From assembly GCA_036245805.1 (NCBI GenBank), contig BTRK01000005.1:44503216-44567215 (forward strand): a stretch of 64,000 bases of DNA, read 5' to 3'. The translations under genes and the position numbers were made by a program. The stretch is from Pristionchus mayeri. Its lineage: Eukaryota > Nematoda > Chromadorea > Rhabditida > Neodiplogasteridae. Shown here piece after piece: positions 33,356 through 45,400 of the stretch; position 1 is the first letter of the stretch; each line of letters begins with the position of its first letter. The notes below the pieces were generated by a model. That model saw nothing but the letters and a program-made list of their open reading frames with translations. It did no database searches and was not told the DNA's origin.

Positions 33356-36006
33356 CAATCAATCAATCAATCAATCAATTTATCATGTCAGGCAATAGGT
33401 GCTCAGATGAGGATGGGGCGGTACTCTTCATAAGTTGCATTCCACCAGTGTTTGCCAATAGCTCGGGTCAAATCATCTCTCCATCGTATGTGAGGCTTCC
33501 CAGGGGGGCGCTTCCTATTGTATGGCGTCCACACCGTAGTGGCACGGCTCCACTGCTCCAGTCCCATTCTCCTGACCTTGAGGGCCCAGCGCCCTTTCCT
33601 TTTCAGTCCTTCCTCGATCCAATCCCTCAGCTTCGTGATCCCCCGCACGCGTTCATTCCTCCAGCGATCTTTCAGCGTGACTCCCAACATCTTCCTCTCC
33701 ATCTTTCTTTGGGTAACACTCAGCCGCTCTTTCTCACTCGCCATCAGCGCCCAAACTTCGCTTCCGTAGAGTACGGTAGCCGTGAGCTACGTCATCGGCG
33801 TATTCCAAGTGGCAAAAATTCCTTCCATCAATTGGAATCCCGTCGTTCTCCCAGTCGATGTCATTCATGGCTGAGCGAAGCACTGCATTGAAGAGACGAG
33901 GGGAGAGGGTATCCCCTTGCCTGACTCCTCTTCGCACAGTGACTGGTACGAGTTCCTCGTTTACTCTGATGAGTGTAGAGGAAGACTCGTAGATGCGGCG
34001 CAGCAGGTGGACGAGGGTAGGATGGGCTCCGAACGAGTAGAGGGCTTGCCAACATGCACTCCATTCCACGCAATCGAATGCTTTCTTGAAGTCAACGAAT
34101 GCGAAATACACGGGGATACCGTATTCCGAGGTTCTTTCTGCGACCTGCTTGATGGAATGCAGGTTGTCGAGGGTGCTGCACCCGCTCCGGAAACCGGTTT
34201 GGGTGGACGACTCAGTCTCTTCGAGCACCGCCTCGAGTCTTTTCAGAATCACCTTGGTCATGGTTTTCAGGGTTACGGTGAGCAAGGAGATGGGGCGGAA
34301 GTTTCCGACGTTGGTGGGATCTCCTTTCTTGTGCAGAAGAGTAACCACTGCTTCGGTCAAATCGCATGGGTCTGCTTCATCTTCTACCAGATAGTTGAGG
34401 AGATCAGCGATGATGGGGGCGAAGTGGTGTCGCGAGTGGAATAGCATATCAGGGAGAATGCCATCCGACCCGGGGGAGTGACCACACTTGAGTAGAGACA
34501 TCGCTTCGCTGACCTCATCGGGTAGGAAGGGTGGAAGAGGATCGGGTGGTTGAGGGGGGATTGCGAGTGGGACCTGAACTGCAGGGGTGTAGAGATCCTC
34601 GAAGAAGCGCTGGACAGCTGTCTCGGTGGCTGCTTGAGAGAGAGCACCAGTGACAGGGTCGGGGAGGAGGAGGCGCTTCTTTGAGGTGTGCAGACTCAGC
34701 ATGCTCTTCAAGATGCTCCTTCCCATGGTTGCTGCTTGCCGTGCTTGTGCCTCCTTTCTCTTCCTGATGTCATCGACGAGACTCGTCCGGGCAGCTTTGC
34801 AGGCAACGGAGTAGGCTACAGTTCCTTGGGGATTGGATTGCATTTGATGGCGCGTCGCGAGGAGCTTCCGTGTTCCACTCGAGATCCAAAGCGGGGATTG
34901 GCGCTTCCTCCAACAGTTCATTGCCGCGGTCTCCGTGAAAGCCTTGACCATAGAGTAGGCATCGGCGGCAGAACTGGGTCGGGCAAGGGGCAGTGACGCA
35001 AGAAGGGATGCGTTGGCAGTAAAAGCAGATCGATCGAAATCTAACCGCTCCCTGCATCTTTTCTGCCTCATCTTGCCAGGGAGGGAGAGGCACATCCGGA
35101 CAAGGCGATGGTCGGAGTCAAACTCAAACCGGCCAATGAGTCCGCAATTGACTACTCTCGCTGTGGTGGGCGCTGCAACGTAGTCAATTTGGTGGAATGA
35201 GGAGCCGTTGGGGGATCGCCATGTCCAGATTCGACCGTGCCGTCTCTTGGGGAACGTGTTCTGGATGCGCAGTCTATTCCTCACACAGAGCTCAGTGAAG
35301 CAGCGTCCGCGTGAGTTCGGTGTGGGAGAGGAGAAGTTACCGACAAATCTTTCATTGCCAGGTTCCCTCGCTACTCTACAGTTGAAATCACCGACTAGAA
35401 CTGGCATAAGGCCTCTTGGCGCACTCTGCAGAGCAGTCTCAACCTGGTCTAGGAAGTCATCGTAAGCGTTGTCATCGTATGAAGACGTGGGGGCATACGC
35501 GCAGACCAGGAAGAGCCGTAGATCGGGGAGGAGGAGAGTGGCCAGACGAGGGGAGAGGCCCTCGTCACGGCTCCGCGCGTAAGGTGCGGTCGAAGCAAGA
35601 ATGCGACGCCATGGGAAGCAGTGGACCCGCCCGAGTGGTAGACTGCAGTGCCTGAGGATGTAAGATTGAATGAGGCGCAACCCACAATCCTTGCTTCCTG
35701 CACTGCAATCACGTCCCACTTGATCTTGTCGAGAGCGAGTTCCATCTCCGTCTGCTTCTCCCTTGGACCGAGCGTCATGGCGTTGATGGTGCCGATGTAG
35801 AAGTGGCGACCCATCGTAGTGGAGTACAACTCCCGCGTGTTAAACGCTTCTGGGAGAGGGACACTGGGCGGGTGGAACCGGAGACGGGGAGACGAAATCG
35901 CACTCGACCGCTCGCCACACACTTGAGAACCCAGAGATTTTACTGCCAACGCATCCCTTCTTGCGTCACTGCCCCTTGCCCGACCCAGTTCTGCCGCCGA
36001 TGAAAA
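33356..36006 (-). mobile_element. RTE-clade LINE retrotransposon, 2.65 kb, internally deleted, with 9-bp target duplication
   Basis: The minus-strand element starts at 36006 and ends in a (TTGA)n tail at 33356. CACCAATAT flanks both ends (33347-33355, 36007-36015). Frame 1 (36010-35449) begins the apurinic endonuclease domain (MGRHFYIGTINAMTLGP, WDVIAVQEAR). It shifts near 35580 into the long frame 35719-33734 with GDFNCRV, QIDYVA and SDHRLV endonuclease motifs and then the reverse transcriptase (FVDFKKAFD, RQGDTLSPRLF, HLEYADDVA). Directly after YADDVA the sequence jumps, out of frame, to TVLYGSEVWALMASE and the usual C-terminus (RLSVTQRKMERKMLGVTL), so the thumb region is deleted. It cannot encode an intact protein. 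Confidence 0.93.
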
Positions 36007-36319
36007 CACCAATATACTCTGGCATAATTATCTCGTGTATACTGCTGAAAGTTGGGGCTCCTGGTTCCGCGGGCTGTCCGTTTTCATGCATTCTCTCAGA
36101 AGACGCGTGATATATATTCAATAACTATATTCAATAACTCTTCCAATGCGCCGCATCAACTAATTGTGAATTTTCTGTACAAAACGAAATGCTGAACCGA
36201 ATTTCGAAGTCAAATGTTCAGGTAGGAGTCACAACTTATACGACGGTCTGAAAAGCCGGAAGAAACGTGCGACGCTTGCCTGCGCACCGACTGTTCGGTC
36301 GGTGACACCTACAAACAAC

Positions 36320-38410
36320 CTGAACGATAGCGAGCGGCGAACCGAATCTGGATCGTATGGTAGACGACGCCGAGCGCATGCAGACTCTGCAAAACGTCGC
36401 TCGTTCTCACGCTGTGGGAAATTGTCAAAAATTGTAAAAAAATCGTACAAATTTGGAAACTGCAGAATTAAGTGACCACCTGCCTCACGCATGTGTCGAA
36501 ATTTTAGTGAGATTAGTAAATGGCAGAAAGAAACCGCACCTTGCTACTGTCCCGATTCACGATCTCGTTGATCGAGGAGTCCGAAGGCACCTTGCTCAGG
36601 GGCTGCAATTTTTGTCAAATATTTCTTATTTTGTTACGAGGAACAGTCGGATTAATCAGATAAAACCAATTGCAGATCATTTCATATTTCAATTGAAAAA
36701 CAATAATTTGAAAAATGGGTAATAATCAAGACATCCATAAAAAAGTCACCTACCGTACTGTTTCTGCTCACTCTGCTGAGGCTAAGCGTGAATTCACGAG
36801 GTAAAGAAAGGAATTCCTCCAATTGAACACCTTGTTGGGTTATATTTTCAAGTAGGTTTCACATCAATTCTTAAAGTAAATGTTCAGTAAATTACACTGA
36901 TGGATTGACCCACCAGATTCATTAGAATGCATTTATATATAAGTCACGTTCGTGTTGCAGTAAGAATGATACGGCTGCGGCCGACAGGGAAGATTCCTCG
37001 TCTCGGCTATCTAGAGTGCTCACTTTCGTTTGATATATGACACTACAGGGTGCGGAGAAAGTACTTTGGCATGGATTTAACCATGTATCTTCCTTCAATG
37101 GCATCGATTTTTTTTGAAACAGTACACATTATTTATCAGAGACAGTAGGAAGATAACAACATGATATTACTCGATTTGTCCTACATTGGCCTTGACGACA
37201 GCCTTGAGAGGAGAAGGGACTGACTCGATGACGGATCGCAGGTAGTGGGTATCGATTTTCTCCCATGCATTCTGGAGGGACTTCTTGAGGCTATCCAGAT
37301 TCTAGTGGCGGGTGGAGCAAGAATCATTCTCCAAAACCGACCACAAACTAATGTCGAGCGGATTCAAATCGGGGCTGTTGGTGGGCCTTTCATTCGATGG
37401 AATGAAATCCGGATGATGGCTCGCACACCAGTTCTTGGTGAATTTTGCGGAATGGGCGAGTGCAGAATCTTGCTGGAAGGTCTAATGGCGCTCTTTGAAG
37501 TGGGAACGTGACCATGGAAGAAGAGTCTTCTCCATGAACTGCTTGATGTAGTAGTGCTTATCGACCTTCATACCGGGCTTGACGAAAACAACGGGAGTCT
37601 TGCCGGTGGCACACACTCCTGCCCAAACCATCACTGACTGCGGGTGGGAAACTCGAGAGACGGTTTTGCCCTAGCATTGGCTTGCTGACTTAACTTGGCA
37701 GTGATCCTCGTGTTCTGGCTGTTGAAAGCCTGCTCCACCGTGAATACCTTCTCATCCGAGTAGAGAGTCCTCCCTAGGAGCTTCTTGCATCTCTTGAGCC
37801 TCTTCTCCTTGTGAAAGCCAGTCAGACCATGGCCCTTACGCATCTTGTAAGGGTGGGACGTGAGACCAGAGTGAACTCTCTTGCGCACCGAATGCTCGTC
37901 GATTCCGAGATCACGGGCCATCTTTCTCATAGATCGGATGGGATCACGTGCAACTCGCATCTGCACGATTTTCTTGTTCTTCCGAGTGACAGCAGTGTGA
38001 GGTCTGCCCACTCTAGTACGGTCCTTAGTCGTGCCCAGCGCCTTGAAGCGGCAGATGGTATCGTGAACGGTCTGACGGGAAACTCGGAGTTTCTTCGAAA
38101 TTCCAGCTGGGGACTCGCCGACGGTTCAAAATCAGGTCAAGATAAAAGGCGCAGCAATCAAAAAATAAAAATCTGAAAATCGGCAAAAACTTTTGCACCA
38201 ACCTGATAGAATACGAGATTTTCGTAATGATCTCATCACTTTTAATCTTCCATTCCTCGACCTGTCTAAAGATTGTGAATAGTGAAGATACGATTTCGCG
38301 AATAACCCTACTCGCTATTATTCAACTAATTCTACTAATTTTCTAAAATTTCCAAACCGGGGCTGGAGCAAATGATATCCTCGAATTTCATCGGAACTGC
38401 GCGAATCCTC
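36320..38410 (-). pseudogene. Copy A of an unrecognised Ser/Arg-rich gene, broken
   Basis: Homologous exon blocks to copy B (41940-42959) appear in the same order: about 38410-38365 (SDEDSRSSDEIR), 37043-36958 (DEESSLSAAAVSFLLQHER), 36830-36754, 36602-36540 (KVPSDSS-type) and 36386-36320. Exon lengths of 77 and 63 nt are identical to copy B. The last exon is 67 nt against 74 nt in B, a 7-nt deletion that shifts the frame after SLHALGVVYHTIQ. The first block, one continuous exon in B, is split here by the maT transposon at 37046-38206. The function is unknown. Confidence 0.72.
37046..38206 (-). mobile_element. maT-type (DD37D) transposon, nearly complete but with stops
   Basis: On the minus strand a helix-turn-helix (ISKKLRVSRQTVHDTICRF), GRPHTAVTRKNK and RDPIRSMRKMARDLGIDEHSV precede catalytic-core motifs: TLYSDEKVFTVEQ (first Asp), FQQDSALAHSA (second Asp) and SPDLNPLDISLW (third Asp, 37 residues after the second, the maT spacing). 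A frameshift near 37650 and two in-frame stops (after HFKERH and TRH) break it. The ends CAGGGTGCGG and the inverted GCACCAACCTG are imperfect mates flanked by TA. It lies within gene copy A. Confidence 0.85.
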
Positions 38411-39363
38411 ATCCGAAATTCTGAAAATCAATTGAAAATCAGAGTTTATAACTTTTGTTTTTTTCAGATATTTAATTGCTTACATTTAGATCATGGACCA
38501 CATGTGTTGCCCACGCCCTGCAAAACAGTATCCTCAAATAGTGTGTGATTCGCAAGAACAACAAATAATACTACGTGCTCTGTCGAATGAAATATCGATA
38601 CGAGAGATAAAGATAAAAGAGCGAGTACGCGGAATGAAGAGGCATTTTTTCCACTTCTCCATTACCCTAATCAGCGCGCGGTTCGGCGTGAATCTTGCAT
38701 TGCGCTTAAAGGAGGAGTAAACTCAAAATTCAACTTAAAACAAAATTCAACTTAAAACACTCAAAATTTACGCTATCATATGCACGGCCTAGATCTGCCC
38801 AACTATAAGAAGCTCCGAAATTTGCACATTGATATCTCCATTCCGAACAGAGTTATAGTTAATTGGCTGGTAGCCAGATCAGGGAAAGTTCAGTGAAGGG
38901 GGCAAGATAGCACGCGAATTGAAGAGAGTGCGTCCCTAGGTGAAACATATTCCAACCGGGCGGCGTTTGCATTTACTCCTCCTTTAATTTAATTTAAATT
39001 GTTCGAAATATTAGATCACAGTCGAGAGCTGCATTGATGAAGGGAAAGCGAACAAGATTAAGCATCTATAATGAAACATACTTGGGAATCGGATCGGAAA
39101 TTGTCCTTTGAACTTCAAAGTTTGAAGTTAATCGCCCTAGCTCAGGTCCATTAGGATCATTTGCAAAAAATTCTCTAGGTCAGTTTACTGCTTGGCGACC
39201 GTACTGTTTCTTTTTTACGAGTGCATACCTACTGTCAGCGAATTACGGCCTTTTTTTCGGCCTTCTGAACCCACCAAATTTGCACGCAATATCACTCCAT
39301 ATCACACCTCTCACCAGAGATTCGAATTGACTGTGGGATAGTGCCATTTTCGGAATTCGATTT
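38411..39363. other. No gene recognised
   Basis: AT-rich, with one GA/CT half-hairpin near 38905-38935 (GCACGCGAATTGAAGAGAGTGCG). The frame at 38493-38720 lacks support. An upstream exon of gene copy A could lie here but was not identified. Confidence 0.4.
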
Positions 39364-40344
39364 TTCAACGGTTTTGGGCTTCCCTCTAGGTCTAACTAAG
39401 TCCCCCACAATCGAAAAAGTCTTTGCGACCGTCCCTCTTTGGCATGCTGCACCGGTCGCAGTCTCACCTCGGACTTTGTTGATGGCTTATCACCCTTCAA
39501 AATTGAGCTACCTCGATAATTTTTCCACGGATAATTTTTCGTGAAAAAAAAGCTCTATCGGCCTATGTATTTCATTTGGTCATATTTTATCTAGTTAAGG
39601 CACTAGGTTCAACGCATATTTACTCGAAAACTGTTCGAATGTGGTTTTCAAGTTTTCTATGGTAGATGCGCCTTCTCGAGACGTTTCGATTAAGGGGTTT
39701 ATGCTCGCATATCTCGTAGGCTAATTTAGTGCAGCATGTAAAAAAAACGATTTCATTTGATTTGAAATTGACTTTCACCCTATGTTATCCCTATTGTTCC
39801 GTCACGTCGCGCAATTTGAAGTGAAACATATCTCAGAAACCGCTTACCAAAGCCAAAAAGTGCAGAAAAAAGCGTTTATTGAGATATGTTTAACTTCAAA
39901 TTGAGGGACGTGACGGAACAATAGGGATAAAATAAAGTAAAAATCAATTTCAAATCAAGTGAAATCATTTTTTACATGCGAAACTAAATTAGCCCCCGAG
40001 ATATGCGCACATAAACACCCTAAATGGAAAAGTCTCGAGAGGGCGCATCTACCATAGAAAAAATTGAAGACCACATTTGAACAGTTTTCGACTAAATACG
40101 CGTTGAACCTAGTGTCCTAACTAAATAAAATATGACCAAATGAAATACATAGGCCGATAGATCATGAAAAGTTAGCTGGGGAAGCGAAAAATTAGCGAGG
40201 TAGCTCAATTTTGAAGGGTGATAAGCCATCAAAAAAGTCCGAGGTGAGACTGCGACCGGTGTAGCAGCTCGAAGAGGGATGGCCGTGAAGAATTTTCCCA
40301 TTGTGGGGGACTGAGTTGGACCCAGTAAAGCCCAAAACCGTTGA
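39364..40344. repeat. 1-kb palindrome (foldback element)
   Basis: TTCAACGGTTTTGGGCT at the left is the complement of AGCCCAAAACCGTTGAA at the right. The arms also pair over ACCGGTCGCAGTCTCACCTC, CGCATCTACCATAGAAA and GACGTGACGGAACAATAGGG around a centre near 39855. Frames at 39341 (+) and 40301 (-) are mirror images of the arms and are not genes. Confidence 0.88.
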
Positions 40345-40869
40345 ACGCGATAGGCAGGTATACGGGACGGATCACGATTGACTAATATCTGTGTATCGGG
40401 CGCACATGCGATTCTGGCATTTGATTTGTTTGATTTTCACCGCGAAGTGCAACACTATTGCATGTGAGCAACGTTTTGCAAATAAGTCACAATTCTGGAA
40501 CTCACTTCGACTTTCTCGGATCGGATTGTTAGATACAGTGGTGAAGATGCAGTAGGCAGCTCGGAGTTGAGATATTAAACGATCACATGCACAAGCAATT
40601 TGCAGTTAGTTTTCCCAATTTTCAGCTAAATATGACTGTAGTTGCAATTTCAAGATCTCTAGATGAAATTGATTGTTTTGTCAAGAAATGAAAACACAAA
40701 TGGTGAGATCACGTGGCGTAATATGATACAATGCTCCTACCCGAAGCCATTACTTTCTACTCGATAGGATATATGGGGCTTATAAATGTGGATTTTCTGT
40801 GTATAAACGATTCAATAAAATGCACAATTTGCTGATTCAGTGGACTATCATGATATCAGGAGATCAAAG

Positions 40870-41000
40870 TTGAAAGTTCAGCCTGCATGAAAGCGATCTG
40901 CGCACCTAGTCCCTCTTCTGGTGGTAAACGATTCCGAGCGTGTGAAAACTGCAAAAGGTCGCCCTGCTTCACGCAATGGGGAATTACCAGGAATTTAGAA
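40870..41000 (-). pseudogene. Copy C, a remnant of the Ser/Arg-rich gene
   Basis: CCCTCTTCTGGTGGTAAACG, ATTCCGAGCGTGTGAAAACT and CTTCACGCAATGGGGAAT align by eye with the region of the last recognised exon and its upstream intron in copies A (36340-36440) and B (41960-42050). Too diverged to code. Confidence 0.55.
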
Positions 41001-41466
41001 AATATTGAATATTGGGATACGACGGAAAAATGTGAACCATGTGAGATGAACAGTGGCAGTAATGGGACAACATGCGTCGTCTTTCTTCCTTTTTTTGTTT
41101 TTCAACAACCTTAGTGCTAATGTAAACATATGCAGCTTTTTATCACAGAGATCGCGAGTTGTAGTACAATACAAGGCTCATACCCGAAGCATCTAGCCAA
41201 CTCCATGGAAATTATTGTTACAAAAGTCAAAGTCCTTTACAATGGTTTACAAGCAATACAATCAAACATGCTTGCGTATGTATGATGGGGCGAATATCGG
41301 AAATTATACATTCACATAGGCGACCACATTCGAAAACATAGTAGCATCTCTGCACGTCGGCACACAACGCATTTTGATGCACAAACTCTTCAATTTAATT
41401 CAATTCAATTCGTAATTCAAGGTAAAGGTAAAGGTGCAGCCGGTTTTACAGTTGTACACGACTACG

Positions 41467-41512
41467 CTAGGTGGTTTAGTGCGGTGAGGCCGCACTAAAC
41501 CACCTAGCGTAA
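41467..41512. repeat. Perfect 20-bp-arm hairpin
   Basis: CGCTAGGTGGTTTAGTGCGG is followed after a short loop (TGAGG) by its complement, giving a strong DNA or RNA stem. It may be a very short MITE or a terminator-like structure. No gene abuts it. Confidence 0.85.
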
Positions 41513-41939
41513 TTCAAACGACGGTCTGAAAGGCGGGAAGAAAGGTGCGACGCTTGCCGGCGCTCTGACTGCTCGGTCGATGACGCCTGCGATCAATAAA
41601 TAAATTTCAATAAATACATAAAATTATAAATAAATTTGTTTTATTGTTTTCATGATCTGTCATCACTGCCCATCGGATCAGACGTTTTCCCAGCACTATA
41701 ATCTTTCTATTGAAACATAATGTTTTTTTTCTAAAACTTAATTGGATGACATTCATATTATGCGATCTTTCATAGTTATTTTTTTATCATGAGACGCTCA
41801 CCATAAATCCAAGCCTACTTAGGGCGCATTCTAACAGAAACTGAAACATATCGTTATATGTTTAACTGACTCATTCTGAAACTGAACTTCACAACAATCT
41901 CAGCTGACAACAAAAGGAAATCAACGATCATCAACTAAC

Positions 41940-42959
41940 CTGAACGATAGCGAGCGGCGTACGGAATCCCTCTTCTGAATCGCGTGATAGACGACGCCGA
42001 GCGCGTGCAGACTCTGTAAACGTCGTACTGTCTCACGCAATATAAAATCGTCAGAAATAGATTGAGCAAATTGAAGATTGAGAAACTTCAGAAAGGAATG
42101 CACCTCCTGCCGCACGCAATGCGAAATGTTAGCGAGATTTTCGTGATATTAGTAAATGACAGAAAACGATCACACCTTGCTGCTGTCCCGCTTCACGATC
42201 TCGTTGATCGAGGAGTCCGAAGGCACCTTGCTCAGAGGCTGAAAATGCCATTTGCATCTTATTTATATTTAATTGTGTTTAGAGAGCAGAATCCAGCAAA
42301 ATCAAATCAGTGGTTTTCCAGATTCTTTTGAATTTCAATCGAAACATAATGTGGTAAGATAAGTTTATGGACAATTTGGGGAAAGCAAGATAAATAATTA
42401 TTTAAGCGGTATACCGTGCTGTTCCTGCTCAGTCTACTGAGGCTACGACTGAATTCACGAGGTGAAGATATAATCTCCTCTGAATGGGCTCCTGGAAATA
42501 GTATTGTATTAACATTTATAATGAAATGTGAAGGATCCTAGTACGTTTGATAATATACTTCTAAATATTCATATTTCTATATTATATCATACATTCACAT
42601 GAAACAATTACTGAGTATCAACAATTTCACCACAATGTCAACTACACAAATAGTTATTTGCATTATCTGTTAAAAGATAGAAACACAAGCGATGAGTGAG
42701 GTCCAGTGAGAAAATATTAGAAGTTATGACCTACCGCGCGAATCGGTAGGTCATAACGCACGAATCGTCCACCATGTATTCATATTTTTCAAATCATCAC
42801 GAAAACTCACGCTCATGGTGCAGCAGGAATGAGACGGCAGTCGCCGTTGAGGGCGACTCTTCTTCACTTTTATTTCTCCCTTCACTTCCTCGATTATTTA
42901 CCTCTCTCCCTTCGATGGTACGAATTTCAGCGGAACAACGAGAATCCTCGCCCGAGTTC
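41940..42959 (-). CDS. Copy B of an unrecognised Ser/Arg-rich protein gene, four exons
   Basis: Exons 42959-42811, 42491-42415, 42238-42176 and 42013-41940 join in consistent phase with good splice sites (TTTGCAG, TTCCAG, TTTCAG and TTTACAG acceptors; GTGAGT and GTGTGA donors). They encode segments such as SGEDSRCSAEIRTI, ESPSTATAVSFLLHHER, SSPREFSRSLSRLSRNST, KVPSDSSINEIVKRDSS and SLHALGVVYHAIQKRDSVRR. No domain is recognised. The many Ser next to Arg suggest a disordered, phosphorylatable protein. Exons before 42959 and after 41940 must exist but were not found. The best-kept of three copies. Confidence 0.62.
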
Positions 42960-43089
42960 CTGCAAATCAATGTACTATTTATATGTTGAAATATATGTTA
43001 CTTTCCATTTTGAACTTAGACCCTCAAGGCCGTCTCAAGACTAGATGGCGCGATGACCTCAGTTGAGCGCTAGCACCATTCGAGTAATC

Positions 43090-43163
43090 GTCTTACTCTC
43101 TTCATTTTGCTCGCTCTCTCGTCTCTCTGACTGGCGAGAGCGCGTGCAAACCGAAGAGAGTCG
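43090..43163. repeat. GA/CT-rich hairpin, dispersed family
   Basis: ACTCTCTTCATTTTGCTCGC pairs with GCGTGCAAACCGAAGAGAGT; loop GTCTCTCTGACTGGCGAG. Confidence 0.82.
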
Positions 43164-45400
43164 AACCATTGCTCAGCCGTTCATATGCTGCGCTCCCCAT
43201 TGGAGTGCGCAGCCTATGACGAATATGGCACCATCATCACCTGATCACTACTGATCACTACGTATTATATTCTACGCCCAGAGCACAACTCTTACCACAA
43301 TTTAACAAATTCAAGTGGTACATTTGGATAAGTATACCTCGCACCCCCCCCCCCCCCAATAAATTGTTCAAACGATGGCTTGGCGCGCTTTTGTGTGGCA
43401 TTTACATGGCTCGTGATGCTCCCCGTCCTTTCTTTACGTACACACGCCGAAATTTTGTTGTTTTCCCTCCCATTTCCGTTGGTGCGCCCGATGTGTGTTT
43501 CCGTTGAGGCGTCGCAGTGGACATCAGCTCGGAGTTGAGACGTTGCACCAGAACCTAAACAAATTGATTGGGTGTAGGATTTCCGATTTTATGTTGAACA
43601 TGACTGTAATTGTAATTTATATCTCCTTGTTTCTCACTCCTTTCGAATTTTGTTTGATTGGTCCATCGCGTTCTTTCACATGCGGCAACAATTATAATCA
43701 CTTCAATCAATCAATAAATTATACTCATCATCACAATAGCTACTTTAAGAGTACAACTACGAACTATAAATGCCTTGTAACTTTTCCCATGCGCATCGTT
43801 ATTTAATTGCCAGGGTGTCTCGATGTGTATCCACGTTTTCCCACGCAACACTCCTCTCTCGCCTTCCTTTTTTTCGTGTATTTATTTGTCGCACACCTTC
43901 CTTTTCACACCACAAATGCACTTACCATTTCCCAATTCGCAAGCTTGACTCATTGAACTCATTGAGTCCAATGATTTGAAAACAAATGTGAAGGAGTTGA
44001 AAAAACCATGGAATTTGCGACCAATTCATCCAATATGCGTCTCTCATCATTGCACGCTCTCTAACTTGTTCTCTGACCTGGGAGAGAGTGTGCAAAATGG
44101 GGAGAGTCAGGCCATCGCCCAATTCATCAGACGCTCCTAAAGTGAGTTAGCCCTCTCTCAATTATATCTTCTCAAGATAATACATAACGAAATTCGTGCC
44201 CATCTGGCTATTTATCTTCACATTTCGTGTTTTTTTCACATTACTGACGAGAAATAAGACAAAAATCCGCTCATTTTCAACTTCCACGAGGGTAATTAGC
44301 CTATCCCCTTTTCCTCTCTTCTCATCTTACCTATCCCGTCCTCCCTTCCTGCCACCTCTCCCCTCTCCCTAATCTCTCCCCTCCCTTCCCTCCCTCGTCT
44401 CTCCACAAACGAGAGACACACACTCTTGCCTCTCTATTTCATCACAATTTCGCGCGTGTTTTGTCAGCTTAGAGTTGTTGCGGGCCTCTCTCTCTCTCAA
44501 GCCGTGTATTGGCTAGCCATAATACTCTGGTCAGCTTCCAACCCTTTACTTTAGTGAATAAGACTTGGCAACCTAACATTTCAATCGCGTTTGCATTTCT
44601 CGTTTCTTTACGCTCTTTCGCTTTATCTCTCCTTGCGTTCTATAATCTTTCCATCTTTCTCCCCTTGATCATTAACGATGAGGTTGAATGGTTCATATCC
44701 CCCTTTTCAAACTAGTTACTTGTCTTTCAGAGTCGGTGTTTATCCACTTCTCATGAACTCTGGAGGCGCTTCCAGTCTGTTGTGTAAATTAATGAAATCG
44801 CGATCATCGTTGAAGTGTAGTCAGAAAGAAAGGCGAGAGGGCCCTTTCTCTCTTCCGTCCCTCCTTCTCACATTATTTCTCCAAGGCAAATTGTTGCTAA
44901 CGTTTCGTGTTGGGGTGTTTCTCCAGTTTGGCTCGTTCACAGTGCGTATACCGTCAGAATATCTGGAGAAACTATTCATTAGTTGTCTTTTATTCCAACT
45001 AGGAGGAAATCGCGATTTTTGAAGCCCACCATCTAAACTAGTGTCCTAGCTCTCGTCATAATCTTGAGACTTGCTGACGACTAGAGTTCGAAAAGTAACC
45101 AAGTAACATGTTATTTATCATGCAAATCACCCTTCACTCTCTTCATTTTCCCACTATCTAGTACGGTGAGCGGTGCATTTGCATGGTAAATAACATGTTA
45201 TTTGGTCATATTTCGAAGTCTACTGACGACCTCAGCCTGATTAATCCGCCTCATTGCGGTATTGCATTCAATTATATTTCGGTCCTCTCTCAATTTCAAG
45301 CATACTTTACTCTGATTTCGCCCTCCCTCCCCCGTTTAACCATTAACCCTCCAGGTTCGTGTAATTTCTCACCACGCCCGGTGCATTTGCCCCGTGGGAA
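43164..45400. other. Gene-poor stretch with one further hairpin
   Basis: A C14 run lies at about 43344. A hairpin of the GA/CT family lies at about 44036-44112 (CATTGCACGCTCTCTAAC / GGGAGAGAGTGTGCAAAATG). A degenerate half lies at about 45135-45180. The 44300-44470 region is strongly pyrimidine-rich (CTCTCCCCTC repeats). No exon with splice and family support was found on either strand. Confidence 0.5.

Larger units (their letters stand above)
31483..36112. mobile_element. Giant foldback element 2, split by an RTE LINE
   Basis: The left arm starts TATATCACGCGTCTTCTGAG and is mirrored by the right outer end near 36112. Inside, the CAGAACCGGCTTTTAGG block at about 31617 is mirrored at about 33310, and the arms match down to a centre near 32410. 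The arms run 31483 to about 32400 and about 32420-33355 plus 36007-36112. The right arm is interrupted at CACCAATAT by the LINE at 33356-36006. No transposase is visible. The CCGGCTTTTAGGTATTTTCC subterminal block is shared with the foldbacks at 6292 and 56572. Confidence 0.88.
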
